Shown here one piece after another: positions 27,635 to 35,311 of a stretch of 64,000 bases of DNA. Each line of letters begins with the position of its first letter. The stretch's first letter is position 1. Location: positions 155,314 through 219,313 of the forward strand of contig NZ_JACYXE010000010.1 of assembly GCF_014857905.1 (NCBI RefSeq). Direction: 5' to 3'. The notes below the pieces were generated by a model. That model made no database searches. It was not told the origin of the DNA and was given only the letters and a program-made list of their open reading frames with translations. The DNA is from Agilicoccus flavus. GTDB lineage: Bacteria; Actinomycetota; Actinomycetes; Actinomycetales; Dermatophilaceae. The translations under genes were made by a program, and so were the position numbers.

Positions 27635-28486
27635 ATGCGACTCGTCTCCGCGAACGTCAACGGCATCCGCGCGGCGGCCCGGCGGGGCGGGCTGGACGCG
27701 CTCGCGGCGGCCGACGCCGACGTCGTCGCCCTCCAGGAGGTCCGGGCCACCGGCGCCCAACTGGCCGAGCAACTGCGGGGGACCCCTTTCGAGGACTGGG
27801 CCGTGACCCACGCCGAGGCGGCCACCCTGGGGCGCGCGGGGGTGGCGCTGCTCACGCGCACGCCGCCGACCCGGCGTGCCTTCACCCTGGACGTGCCCGC
27901 GCAGGTGCTCCCGCCCGCGCACCGGGAGCCGTTCGCGGCGTTCGCCGACAGCGGGCGGTGGGTCGAGATCGATCTGGCCGCCGCCGACGGCGACCCGGTG
28001 ACGGTCGTCTCGGCGTACATGCCCAAGGGCGGCCCCGACGGCCCGCTCCTGGCGGGCAAACTCGCGTTCCTCGAGGCCGTGTCGGCGTGGTTCGACCGCG
28101 CCCCCTCCGACCGGTTCGTCGTCGTGGGCGACGTCAACGTCGCCCACACCGAGCACGACCTCAAGAACGCGAAGGGCAACGTGCGCAAGCCGGGGTTCCT
28201 GCCGGTGGAACGGGCCTACCTCGATCGCTGGTTCGCGGGCGGCGTCGTCGACGTCGCACGGGCCCTCGCCGGCCCCGGACCGGGGCCGCACTGCCCGTAC
28301 ACGTGGTGGTCGTGGCGCGGCAAGGCCTTCGACAACGACGCCGGCTGGCGCATCGACTACCACCTCGCCGGCCCCGGCCTCGCACCACGCGCCACGTATT
28401 TCACCGTGGGCCGGGCGAGCGCGTACGACCTGCGGTGGAGCGATCACGCGGCGATCGCGGTCGACTACGACGTCGCGATCGGCTGA
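27635..28486 (+). CDS. xthA: Exodeoxyribonuclease III / AP endonuclease
   Basis: 283 residues of the exonuclease-endonuclease-phosphatase fold, acting in base-excision repair on abasic sites. MRLVSANVNGIRAA supplies the first metal-site Asn. LQEVRA carries the metal-binding Glu, VVVGDVNVAHTEHDLKN the catalytic Asp/Asn and LRWSDHAAIAV the catalytic Asp-His pair. ATG 27635 follows GAGAAT by 6 nt and lacks a ribosome-binding site, consistent with a leaderless mRNA. The preceding gap holds a short duplicated GC-rich motif only. Confidence 0.95.
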   Translation: MRLVSANVNGIRAAARRGGLDALAAADADVVALQEVRATGAQLAEQLRGTPFEDWAVTHAEAATLGRAGVALLTRTPPTRRAFTLDVPAQVLPPAHREPFAAFADSGRWVEIDLAAADGDPVTVVSAYMPKGGPDGPLLAGKLAFLEAVSAWFDRAPSDRFVVVGDVNVAHTEHDLKNAKGNVRKPGFLPVERAYLDRWFAGGVVDVARALAGPGPGPHCPYTWWSWRGKAFDNDAGWRIDYHLAGPGLAPRATYFTVGRASAYDLRWSDHAAIAVDYDVAIG

Positions 28487-28539
28487 CGGGCCGACCCGGG
28501 TGGGCGCGCCGCTCGGGCCATGGTCGGCCTACGGGCCAG

Positions 28540-28545
28540 TAGCCT
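28540..28545 (+). promoter_or_regulatory. -10 element of a leaderless promoter for the tandem HTH genes
   Basis: TAGCCT is 7 nt upstream of ATG 28553, a typical leaderless arrangement, and no ribosome-binding site is seen. It would drive both paralogous HTH genes. Confidence 0.5.
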
Positions 28546-28552
28546 GGCGTCG

Positions 28553-29395
28553 ATGGACGACGACGACTTCGCGACCGCGCTGCGGGCGGCGATCGCCGCG
28601 AGCGGGCTGAGCCTGGACGAGGTCCGGACCCGGCTCATGGCGCACGACGTCCGCGTGTCCATCGCGTCCCTGAGCTACTGGCAGAGCGGCCGGAGCCGGC
28701 CCCACCGGGCCGCCTCCCTCGCGGCCCTCGGCCCGCTCGAGGAGGTCCTGGGGATCCCGCGTGGTCACCTCGTCTCGCGGGTCCGTCCGCCGACCCCCCG
28801 CGCCTCCGACTGGACCAACACCCACCCGGGACCGCTGGCGGAGGAGGCGATGCGCCTCCTCGGCGCCGGCGAACACCCGGTCGTGCGCCGCCGCAGCATC
28901 CACGACCGCATCGAGCTCGACGCCGCCGGACGACACCGGGTGCACCGGGTGCGCTGCGTCGTGACGGCCGTCGCCGACCGGGTGGCCGCCGTCCCGGTGT
29001 GGACCGGGCGCCAGGGGTGGCACGCGGGGGCGCACGTGCGGGGCGTCGTCAACTGCCGGGTGGGGCGCGCGGTCCCCATGCCCGCCAGCGGTGGTCTCGC
29101 GGCGGAGATGGTCCTGGACCACCCCCTCCAGGTCGGCGAGTCCGCCCTGTTCGAGTACGAGGTGACGAGCGCGGGCGACCGGCCGTGGACGGGGTACACG
29201 CGCCTGCTCGACGAGCTGGTGCGCGAGTACGTCGTCGAGGTCGCCTACGACCCCGCCGCCCCGCCGACGACGGCCGAGGCGATCAGCGTGGTGGACGGCC
29301 GGGAGCACATCGCGCCCGTGCGCGTCGCCGCCCCCCTCACCGTCGTCGTCCTGGAGGCGCCGCCCGGGCGGCACGGGTTGCGGTGGACGTGGTGA
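28553..29395 (+). CDS. HTH-domain protein, first of a tandem paralogous pair
   Basis: 280 residues. Residues 4-75 look like an XRE/lambda-repressor-type helix-turn-helix (DFATALRAAIAASGLSLDEV, then VSIASLSYWQSGRSRP, then a helix ending LGIPRGHL). A beta-rich C-terminal domain of about 180 residues follows, ending LEAPPGRHGLRWTW. The next gene has the same two-part architecture and shares many residues in both parts. The C-terminal domain was not recognised; it could sense a ligand. Leaderless start at ATG 28553. The stop overlaps the next GTG, so both are made together. A regulator role is inferred from the HTH only. Confidence 0.75.
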   Translation: MDDDDFATALRAAIAASGLSLDEVRTRLMAHDVRVSIASLSYWQSGRSRPHRAASLAALGPLEEVLGIPRGHLVSRVRPPTPRASDWTNTHPGPLAEEAMRLLGAGEHPVVRRRSIHDRIELDAAGRHRVHRVRCVVTAVADRVAAVPVWTGRQGWHAGAHVRGVVNCRVGRAVPMPASGGLAAEMVLDHPLQVGESALFEYEVTSAGDRPWTGYTRLLDELVREYVVEVAYDPAAPPTTAEAISVVDGREHIAPVRVAAPLTVVVLEAPPGRHGLRWTW

Positions 29396-30336
29396 CCGGG
29401 GCGATCCAGGCGGCCGCCGGGCCCGACGAGCAGCCGCTGCCCAACCGGGACCGGCTCGGCCGGTCGGCCCCCGAGAGCTTCGACGCGGCGCTGCGCTGCG
29501 CCGTCGAGGAGCGCGGGCTTACCCTGGACCGGTTGCGGCACCATCTCGCGCAGCGCGGCCACCACGTGTCGATCGCCACGTTGAGCCACTGGCAGACCGG
29601 CCGCAGCCGGCCCGTCCGCGGCGCGTCGCTCGCCGCGCTCGCCGAGCTCGAACGCGTCCTGGACCTGCCCCGCGGCGCCCTCAAGGACCGGCTCGTGGAA
29701 CGCACCCGGTCCCGCGCGGCCGCGCTCGACGAGGTCCGCGAGGGGCCGCAGGACGACCTCGACGCCTACTTCCGCTCGCTGTGCGAGCAGCTCGGTCTCA
29801 AGCGCAACGACGGTTACCTACGGGTCGGCCTGCAGGACCGGCTGCGGATCCGCCCCGACCGGACCCTCGGCCCGCGGATCATGCGGGACGTGCTCCGGGC
29901 CACGCGCGACGGGTTCGACCGGTTCCCGGTCGTCTACCACAACGACGAGCCGGAGGCCCGACTCGAGCTCGTCCCGCTCAGCAACGCCCGCCTCGGCCGG
30001 GTCATCGACGACGCGGCCACGGCCACGCTCGCGGCCGAGGTCGTCCTGCCGCGCCCCCTGAACCGGGGCGAGTCGATCGTCGTCGAGCTCGAGCTGCGCA
30101 CCGAGGGCACGAAGCGGTGGGAGGACGGCTACTTCCGGTCCACCGATCAACGCACGCGACTGTTCTTCACCGAGGTCGCCTTCACCCCGGAGGACCTGCC
30201 CATCGCCGTCGAGATCATCACGCAGGTCGGGGGCCGCGAGACGCTCGTGCCGGCCGCGCTGAGGACGTCGACGGTCACGCTGCTGCTCGAGGACTTCGGG
30301 CCGGGCATCTACGGATTGCAGTGGCGCTGGGCGTGA
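29392..30336 (+). CDS. HTH-domain protein, second of a tandem paralogous pair
   Basis: 314 residues, paralogue of the preceding protein. After a 28-residue lead the HTH region reads SFDAALRCAVEERGLTLDRL and VSIATLSHWQTGRSRP, matching its neighbour closely. The C-terminal domain is longer, with ELVPLSNARLGRVIDDAATA, VVLPRPLNRGESIVVELELR and a shared end (LLLEDFGPGIYGLQWRWA). GTG 29392 overlaps the previous stop as GTGA; GTG 29383 and 29389 are also possible. Adjacent, coupled paralogues suggest a heteromeric regulator or a duplicated sensor. No target was identified. Confidence 0.75.
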   Translation: MTGAIQAAAGPDEQPLPNRDRLGRSAPESFDAALRCAVEERGLTLDRLRHHLAQRGHHVSIATLSHWQTGRSRPVRGASLAALAELERVLDLPRGALKDRLVERTRSRAAALDEVREGPQDDLDAYFRSLCEQLGLKRNDGYLRVGLQDRLRIRPDRTLGPRIMRDVLRATRDGFDRFPVVYHNDEPEARLELVPLSNARLGRVIDDAATATLAAEVVLPRPLNRGESIVVELELRTEGTKRWEDGYFRSTDQRTRLFFTEVAFTPEDLPIAVEIITQVGGRETLVPAALRTSTVTLLLEDFGPGIYGLQWRWA

Positions 30337-30413
30337 GGGGCCCGGCGGCGACCGTCGACCCCGCGGCGGGCGGTCAGGCTCGGGCAGCTCCCGCGCCTGT
30401 CACAATGTCTGGC

Positions 30414-30506
30414 GTGATGCGCACCACGGAGGCGTCCCGGCCGGCACGCCGGAGCCGGGTCGGCCCGGTCGGCCGGACCGCATTGCCGCCGGAGGGCCGG
30501 CGGTGA
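30414..30506 (+). CDS. Possible 30-residue leader peptide upstream of the 2H phosphoesterase
   Basis: GTG 30414 opens a 30-codon frame (starts MMRTTEASRPARRSR) ending at TGA 30504-30506, which overlaps the next GTG start at 30503. A CACAAT hexamer lies 7 nt upstream of 30414, which would fit a leaderless start. The peptide is Arg-rich and resembles nothing known. It could be a translated upstream frame that couples or attenuates the downstream gene, or chance. Confidence 0.25.
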   Translation: MMRTTEASRPARRSRVGPVGRTALPPEGRR

Positions 30507-31072
30507 CGGGCACGACCATCGGCATCGCCATCGCCGTCCCGGAGCCGTACGGCACGATGCTGCGGCGCGCCCGCCGGTCGTTCGGCGACGTGCAGGCCGA
30601 CGTCATCCCCACGCACATCACGTTGCTGCCGCCCGGCCCGATCGAGGACGGGGGCCTGCCGCTCGTCCTCGAGCACCTCGCTCTGGTGGCCGCGGGCACC
30701 GCCCCGTTCGACGTCGTCCTGCGCGGCACCGGCACGTTCCGCCCGGTCTCACCCGTCGTCTTCGTGTGCGTCGCCGAGGGCGCCCAGGAGTGTGCCGCGC
30801 TCGCGGCGGGGGTGCGCAGCGGCCCGCTCGACCGGCCCCTCGACTTCGCCTACCACCCGCACGTGACCGTGGCCCACCATCTCGACGACGCCGCGCTCGA
30901 CCGCGCGCAGGCCGAGCTCGCGCGCGTCGACACCGCCTTCGTCGTCCACGAGCTCGTCCTCTACGCCCGCGAGGGCGAGGGGGAGTGGGAGCGGCTCTGG
31001 GGGTTCGAGCTCACCGGCGACGCCCGCCCGACCGAGCAGGACCCCGCCGACCCGGCCGCCTTCGACGCCTGA
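30503..31072 (+). CDS. 2'-5' RNA ligase/2H phosphoesterase family protein
   Basis: 189 residues with the two HxT/S motifs of the 2H phosphoesterase fold: THIT at 37-40 and YHPHVTVAHH at about 117-126. Family members open or make 2',5' or cyclic phosphodiester bonds in RNA or nucleotides (LigT/ThpR, cyclic phosphodiesterases). GGAGG lies 7 nt before GTG 30503. In related actinobacteria this gene commonly lies near trpS and a D-Ala-D-Ala carboxypeptidase; here the latter follows in the opposite orientation. Physiological substrate is unknown. Confidence 0.87.
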   Translation: MTGTTIGIAIAVPEPYGTMLRRARRSFGDVQADVIPTHITLLPPGPIEDGGLPLVLEHLALVAAGTAPFDVVLRGTGTFRPVSPVVFVCVAEGAQECAALAAGVRSGPLDRPLDFAYHPHVTVAHHLDDAALDRAQAELARVDTAFVVHELVLYAREGEGEWERLWGFELTGDARPTEQDPADPAAFDA

Positions 31073-31122
31073 GCCGCACCGAGCCTGCTGAACCGGCCCG
31101 GACGAGTGGGGGTGCTGTCTGC

Positions 31123-31216
31123 CGCGCTCGCTGCGGCTCGCAAGCTCGCCTGCGTTCGCCGCTAATGCTTGCTGTCGCGCTCACTGCGGCTCGCAAGCTC
31201 GCCTGCGTTCGCCGCT
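31123..31216 (-). repeat. Two 41-bp direct repeats (REP-like family)
   Basis: Copies at 31123-31163 and 31176-31216 differ at one base. On the minus strand they read GCGGCGAACGCAGGCGAGCT and onward. They lie just downstream of the D-Ala-D-Ala carboxypeptidase stop. The same family recurs, with about five changes in 41 positions, in the array at 52078-52280, also directly behind a gene. This suggests a dispersed extragenic repeat rather than local duplication only. Confidence 0.8.
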
Positions 31217-31224
31217 CCGATCGA

Positions 31225-32445
31225 TCAGCGGCGGCGGGCTCGCGCCCGCAGAGCCGCGGCCCCGCCGAGCAGCACGAGGGCGGCGACTCCACCGGCCAGC
31301 AGGCGGGGGTCCACCCCGAGCCGTTGCGCGGCCTGCTGCGACACCGCGCCGGCCCGTTGACCCGCCGCGGCGACGGGGGAGTCGCTCCCGCCGGCTCCCT
31401 GCTCGTCGTCCTGCGACGTCGCCGGGTCGACGAGGCGCCCGACGGGCGCGACCTTCGGCCCGTGCGCGAACGCCCAGTCGAACATCTTCGCGTTCTCGCG
31501 CCACCCGTTGGAGGCGCCGTTGAGGAAGGCGAAGACGTACGACTTCCGGCCGCGGCGGACGACGGCGATGTTGGTGTGCCGGGCCCGGACCGTGTACCCG
31601 TTCTTCACCCCGAGGGTGCCCGCGTAGTTCCACAGCAGGCGGTTGTGGCTCGTGATCTCGTAGACGGTGCGCTTCTGGCCCTGCTTGGTGCGCCCGCCGG
31701 GGAACTTCGCGGTCTTGACCGTGAGGTAAGGGGCGACGTCGGGGTCCCTCACCGCGGCGCGGCCGATGAGCGCGAGGTCGTAGGCGCTCGTCACCTGCGC
31801 CGCGGCGTCGAGCCCGCTCGTGTTGCGGGCCGTGGTGTCGAGGGCGCCGAGCGAGCGGGCCAGCGTGTTCATCTCGTTCGTCGTCTTGGCCAGACCACCG
31901 TTGACGCGGGCGAGCGCGACCGCGCAGTCGTTGGCCGACGACATGAGCAGCGCCAACGTGCACTGACCCGTCGTGTACCGGACCCCCGGGTCGATGCCCA
32001 CCTGCGTGCCGTCGACGTTCGCGTCCTCCGGCTGCGCCGTGAACACGGTCTCGGCAGGCACGCGCGGGACGACGGCGAGGGCCGTGAGGGTCTTCATCGT
32101 CGACGCGGGCAGGGCCTGGGCGTGCGGGCTCTTCGCGACCAGGACGTCGCCGGTGTCGACGTCGGCGAGCACGTAGCCGCCGGCCGGGTAGGCCGGGGGC
32201 GCGGGCACTCCCGAGCCGCCGGTGTAGACCAGGCCCCCTCGGCCGAGGGCGTCGCCCCCGACGGGCCGGCCGTCGTCCTTCGCCTCCTGGGCCTCCTTCG
32301 GCACCGGCGGGGGATCGTCGCTGGTCGCGGCGGACGCGGGCCCGGTCGGGGCGAGGGCCCCGGCGGTGAGGGCGAGACCGCCCAGCGCGGCGACCACCCG
32401 GGTCGCGCGGCGTCGGCTGGTGAGCCCCTCGTCACGTCGTGACAC
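31225..32445 (-). CDS. D-alanyl-D-alanine carboxypeptidase (DacA-like, low-molecular-weight PBP)
   Basis: 406 residues of serine peptidase family S11, which trims the terminal D-Ala from peptidoglycan pentapeptides outside the membrane. A signal peptide is visible (basic start, then VVAALGGLALTAGALAPTGPASA). Ser115 and Lys118 form PASTMK, MSSANDCAVAL carries the SxN triad and TLGVKNGYT holds the K(T)G-equivalent as KNG. A C-terminal hydrophobic helix and RARARRR anchor it to the membrane. GTG 32445 starts the protein just before the signal. A minus-strand TACCCT at 32541-32546 is a candidate -10. Confidence 0.95.
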   Translation of the reverse strand: MSRRDEGLTSRRRATRVVAALGGLALTAGALAPTGPASAATSDDPPPVPKEAQEAKDDGRPVGGDALGRGGLVYTGGSGVPAPPAYPAGGYVLADVDTGDVLVAKSPHAQALPASTMKTLTALAVVPRVPAETVFTAQPEDANVDGTQVGIDPGVRYTTGQCTLALLMSSANDCAVALARVNGGLAKTTNEMNTLARSLGALDTTARNTSGLDAAAQVTSAYDLALIGRAAVRDPDVAPYLTVKTAKFPGGRTKQGQKRTVYEITSHNRLLWNYAGTLGVKNGYTVRARHTNIAVVRRGRKSYVFAFLNGASNGWRENAKMFDWAFAHGPKVAPVGRLVDPATSQDDEQGAGGSDSPVAAAGQRAGAVSQQAAQRLGVDPRLLAGGVAALVLLGGAAALRARARRR

Positions 32446-32588
32446 GCACCTGCCCCTTTCGGCGTCGTCGTCCGGCCGCGGTTCGCCGAAGCGACGTCCC
32501 TGCTCCCGACGGGGATTCGCCCGTCGCACCGTCCCCGGTCAGGGTAGACGTCCGCCGGGGCGATCCGGGTGAGCCCCAGGTGTCGTGG

Positions 32589-32668
32589 GACGTCGGGATG
32601 TCGAGAAGGCATGGACGTCGGGTGCCGCGGCGGTCGGGACGTCGCGGCGGTGAGGACGTCGGGACGTC
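32589..32668. repeat. Cluster of five GACGTC sites
   Basis: GACGTC occurs at 32589, 32614, 32638, 32655 and 32663, mostly inside GGACGTCGGG. They lie between the carboxypeptidase gene and the 3' end of the GT4 gene, the last copy reaching its stop codon. Spacing is irregular (25, 24, 17, 8). It may be an operator array or a decayed tandem repeat. Confidence 0.5.
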
Positions 32669-33800
32669 AGGGCGCCAGGGCCGCGGGGGTGGCGACGGAG
32701 GCGTAGTGGTCGAGGAGACGGTCGACGAGGGACGCCCACGAGCGCCGGGCGACCCGGCGCAGGCCGGCCTCGCCCATCAACGCACGGCGCTCCCACGCCT
32801 CGTCGTCGGTGGTCAACGACGCGACGCGGCGCCGCAGGTCGTGCGGGTCGTCGGGGTCGAAGAGCAGGCCCGTGACGCCCTCGTCGACGAGGTCGACGGG
32901 CCCGCCGCGACGCGGGGCGATCACGGGCAGCCCGGTCGCGGCGGCCTCCTGGAGCGTCTGGCCGAACGTCTCCCGCGTGCCCGTGTGGACGAACACGTCG
33001 GCGGCGGCGTAGGCGCGGGCGAGGTCGTCGCCCTCGCGGCGGCCGAGGAACACCGCACCGGGCAGGTCCGCGGCCAGGCGCTGCCGGTCGGGTCCGTCGC
33101 CGGTGAGCACGAGGCGCGTGTGCGGCAGGTCGAGCAGCGGGGCGAGCCGGTCGAGCTCCTTCTCGGGGGCCAGGCGACCGACGTACCCGATGATCGTCTC
33201 GCCGCGCGGGGCGAGGGTGCGGCGCAAGGCGCGGCAGCCGGCGTCGTCGGCCCATCGCGGATGGAACAGGTCGGTGTCCACGCCGCGCTCCCAGCGGTCG
33301 ATCCGCTCGATGCCGTGCCGACGCAGGTCGTCGGCCGCGGCGTTGGAGGGCGCGAGGGTCAGGTCGGCGAGCGTGTGCACCCACCGCAGGTAGCGCCACG
33401 TGGCCCGCGCGGCCGGCCGCCCGGCTCGTCCACCGTGCTGCACGACGTACCCGGCCATGTCGGTCTGGTAGATCGCGACGGTGGGGACGCCGAGGTCGCG
33501 CGCGGCGACGAGGCCGCCTGCCCCGAGGAAGAACGGGGAGGCGACGTGGACGACATCGGGGCCGAAGTCGGCGAGCAACGCCGCGATCTGCGTGGTGGGC
33601 AGCCCGACGTGGAACTGCCGGACCGGCACACTGCTCACAGCGGCCACCGGGAAGCCGCGATAGCTGCTCGGGGCGGGGCCGGGGGCGATGACGAGCGCCT
33701 CGTGGCCGAGCCGGGCCAGGTGGTCGAGGACTCGGCAGACGCTCGTGGTGACCCCGTTGAGCGAGGGGAGGAACGACTCGGTGACGATCGCGATCCGCAC
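32667..33800 (-). CDS. GT4-family glycosyltransferase (GDP-mannose-dependent mannosyltransferase type)
   Basis: 377 residues of the GT-B fold. MRIAIVTESFLPSLNGVTTS is the typical opening of actinobacterial mannosyltransferases of the PimB/MgtA type. IYQTDMAGYV, SNAAADDLRRHGI, RWERGVDTDLFHP, IGYVGRLAPEKELDRLA and EAAATGLPVIAPRRGGPVDL give the acceptor and donor sites, including the EX7E-like Glu pair. It probably adds a mannose to a lipid or glycolipid at the cytoplasmic face. GTG 33800 is the natural start although the ribosome-binding site is weak. Divergent from a GDP-mannose-making enzyme, which supports use of that donor. Confidence 0.92.
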   Translation of the reverse strand: MRIAIVTESFLPSLNGVTTSVCRVLDHLARLGHEALVIAPGPAPSSYRGFPVAAVSSVPVRQFHVGLPTTQIAALLADFGPDVVHVASPFFLGAGGLVAARDLGVPTVAIYQTDMAGYVVQHGGRAGRPAARATWRYLRWVHTLADLTLAPSNAAADDLRRHGIERIDRWERGVDTDLFHPRWADDAGCRALRRTLAPRGETIIGYVGRLAPEKELDRLAPLLDLPHTRLVLTGDGPDRQRLAADLPGAVFLGRREGDDLARAYAAADVFVHTGTRETFGQTLQEAAATGLPVIAPRRGGPVDLVDEGVTGLLFDPDDPHDLRRRVASLTTDDEAWERRALMGEAGLRRVARRSWASLVDRLLDHYASVATPAALAP

Positions 33801-34071
33801 GCCGCCAGCGTCGCCGCCCCCGGTGGATCGACGTCGACGCCCGCGGGTGGGACGGATGAAGCCCGGGTGACAGGTGGGCCACGCGGGTGACGTGCCGGTG
33901 AACCCCGGGCGAGGGGCACGTGACGGGCGCGGCGGGCGCCGGCCCCGGTGCCGTCCGGTGGCCACCCAGTGCCGCTCAGTGTTCCGGCCCGATCGGCGAA
34001 CTCGACTGGCACGTCAGGTATCCGGACGCCCCGCCCGGCCGCGCGCGAACCACGGGATCACTCGCCTCGGT

Positions 34072-34077
34072 TAGCGT
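34072..34077 (+). promoter_or_regulatory. -10 element of a leaderless promoter for mannose-1-phosphate guanylyltransferase
   Basis: TAGCGT is 7 nt before ATG 34085, with no ribosome-binding site between. The rest of the 284-bp divergent gap (33801-34084) shows no other clear signal. Confidence 0.5.
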
Positions 34078-34084
34078 GGTGGGT

Positions 34085-35185
34085 ATGGTCGCCCCCGGTC
34101 GCATCGACGATTTCTGGTCCGTCATCCCCGCTGGGGGTGCCGGGACGAGGCTCTGGCCGCTGTCCCGCGCCGGGTCGCCGAAGTTCCTCCACGACCTCAC
34201 GAGCCGGGGCCGCTCCCTCCTGCAAGCCACGGCCGACCGCCTCGAGCCGCTGTCGGACGGCCGCCTCGTCGTCGTCACCGGCGTGGCCCACCAGGACGCG
34301 GTCCGCGAGCAGCTGCCCGACCTCGCCCCCGACGGACTCGTGGCCGAGCCCTCGCCGCGGGACTCGATGGCCGCCATCGGGCTCGCCGCGGCCCTCATCG
34401 AGCGCCGGGACCCGGAGGCCGTCATCGGCTCCTTCGCCGCCGACCACGTCGTCGGCCGGGAGGAGGAGTTCCGCAGCATCGTCCGGGAGGCCGTGGCCGT
34501 GGCCCGCACCGGGCTCGTCGTCACGATCGGCATCCGGCCGACCTTCGCCTCCACCGGTTTCGGCTACATCCACGCGGGCGGTCCCATCGGCGTCGACGGC
34601 GCGCCCCGGGCCCGACGGGTCGTCTCCTTCGTCGAGAAGCCCGACGCCCGCACCGCCCAGCAGTACGTCGACAACGGGGGATACCGCTGGAACGCGGGCA
34701 TGTTCGTCGTCAAGGCGCGGGTGCTGCTCGACCTGCTGGCCGTGTACCAGCCGGAGCTCGCCGCGGGCCTGCGCGCCATCGCCGCGGAGCCCGAACGGCT
34801 CGAGGAGCTGTGGGACGGCCTGCGGAAGATCGCCATCGACCACGCCGTGGCCGAGCCCGCCTCGGCCGACGGGAAGGTCGCCGTGGTCCTCGCCGACTTC
34901 CCGTGGGACGACGTGGGCGACTTCGACTCGCTCGCCGGGCTGCTGCCGACCGACACCGAGTCGGGCGAGGTGCGCATCCTCGGCGACACGAGCTCGGTGC
35001 TCGTCAGCGAGTCCTCGGGAGTCGTCGTCTCCTCGTCCGACCGGCTCGTCGCCGTGCTCGGCATGGACGACGTCGTCGTCGTCGACACCCCCGACGCCCT
35101 GCTCGTCACGACCCGGCGGCGCGCCCAGCAGGTCAAGTCGATCGTCGACTCGCTGAAGTCCGGCGGCCGCGCCGATCTCACCTGA
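34085..35185 (+). CDS. manC: Mannose-1-phosphate guanylyltransferase
   Basis: 366 residues. Makes GDP-mannose from mannose-1-phosphate and GTP for glycolipid and polysaccharide synthesis. IPAGGAGTRLWPLSRAGSPK is the nucleotidyltransferase signature. GSFAADHVV (metal Asp), GFGYIHAG, SFVEKPD and GGYRWNAGMFV follow in the expected order. It has a short C-terminal beta-helix region but no isomerase (cupin) domain, so it is the single-function form. Leaderless ATG at 34085. It pairs functionally with the divergent GT4 mannosyltransferase. Confidence 0.95.
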   Translation: MVAPGRIDDFWSVIPAGGAGTRLWPLSRAGSPKFLHDLTSRGRSLLQATADRLEPLSDGRLVVVTGVAHQDAVREQLPDLAPDGLVAEPSPRDSMAAIGLAAALIERRDPEAVIGSFAADHVVGREEEFRSIVREAVAVARTGLVVTIGIRPTFASTGFGYIHAGGPIGVDGAPRARRVVSFVEKPDARTAQQYVDNGGYRWNAGMFVVKARVLLDLLAVYQPELAAGLRAIAAEPERLEELWDGLRKIAIDHAVAEPASADGKVAVVLADFPWDDVGDFDSLAGLLPTDTESGEVRILGDTSSVLVSESSGVVVSSSDRLVAVLGMDDVVVVDTPDALLVTTRRRAQQVKSIVDSLKSGGRADLT

Positions 35186-35296
35186 CCGGCCCTGCCGCCA
35201 CTCACCTCCCTCTGCACCGGGTCCGAGCCCGGTCGGCGGTCGTCCCCGCGCGCCCGGCGGCCCCTGTGCGCCACCGTGGGGTGGTCGGCCCCGGCG

Positions 35297-35302
35297 TAGA
35301 CT
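35297..35302 (+). promoter_or_regulatory. -10 element upstream of the M20 amidohydrolase
   Basis: TAGACT lies 9 nt before GTG 35312, separated by a T-rich spacer. The transcript would have almost no leader. Confidence 0.45.
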
Positions 35303-35311
35303 GCGTTTTTT

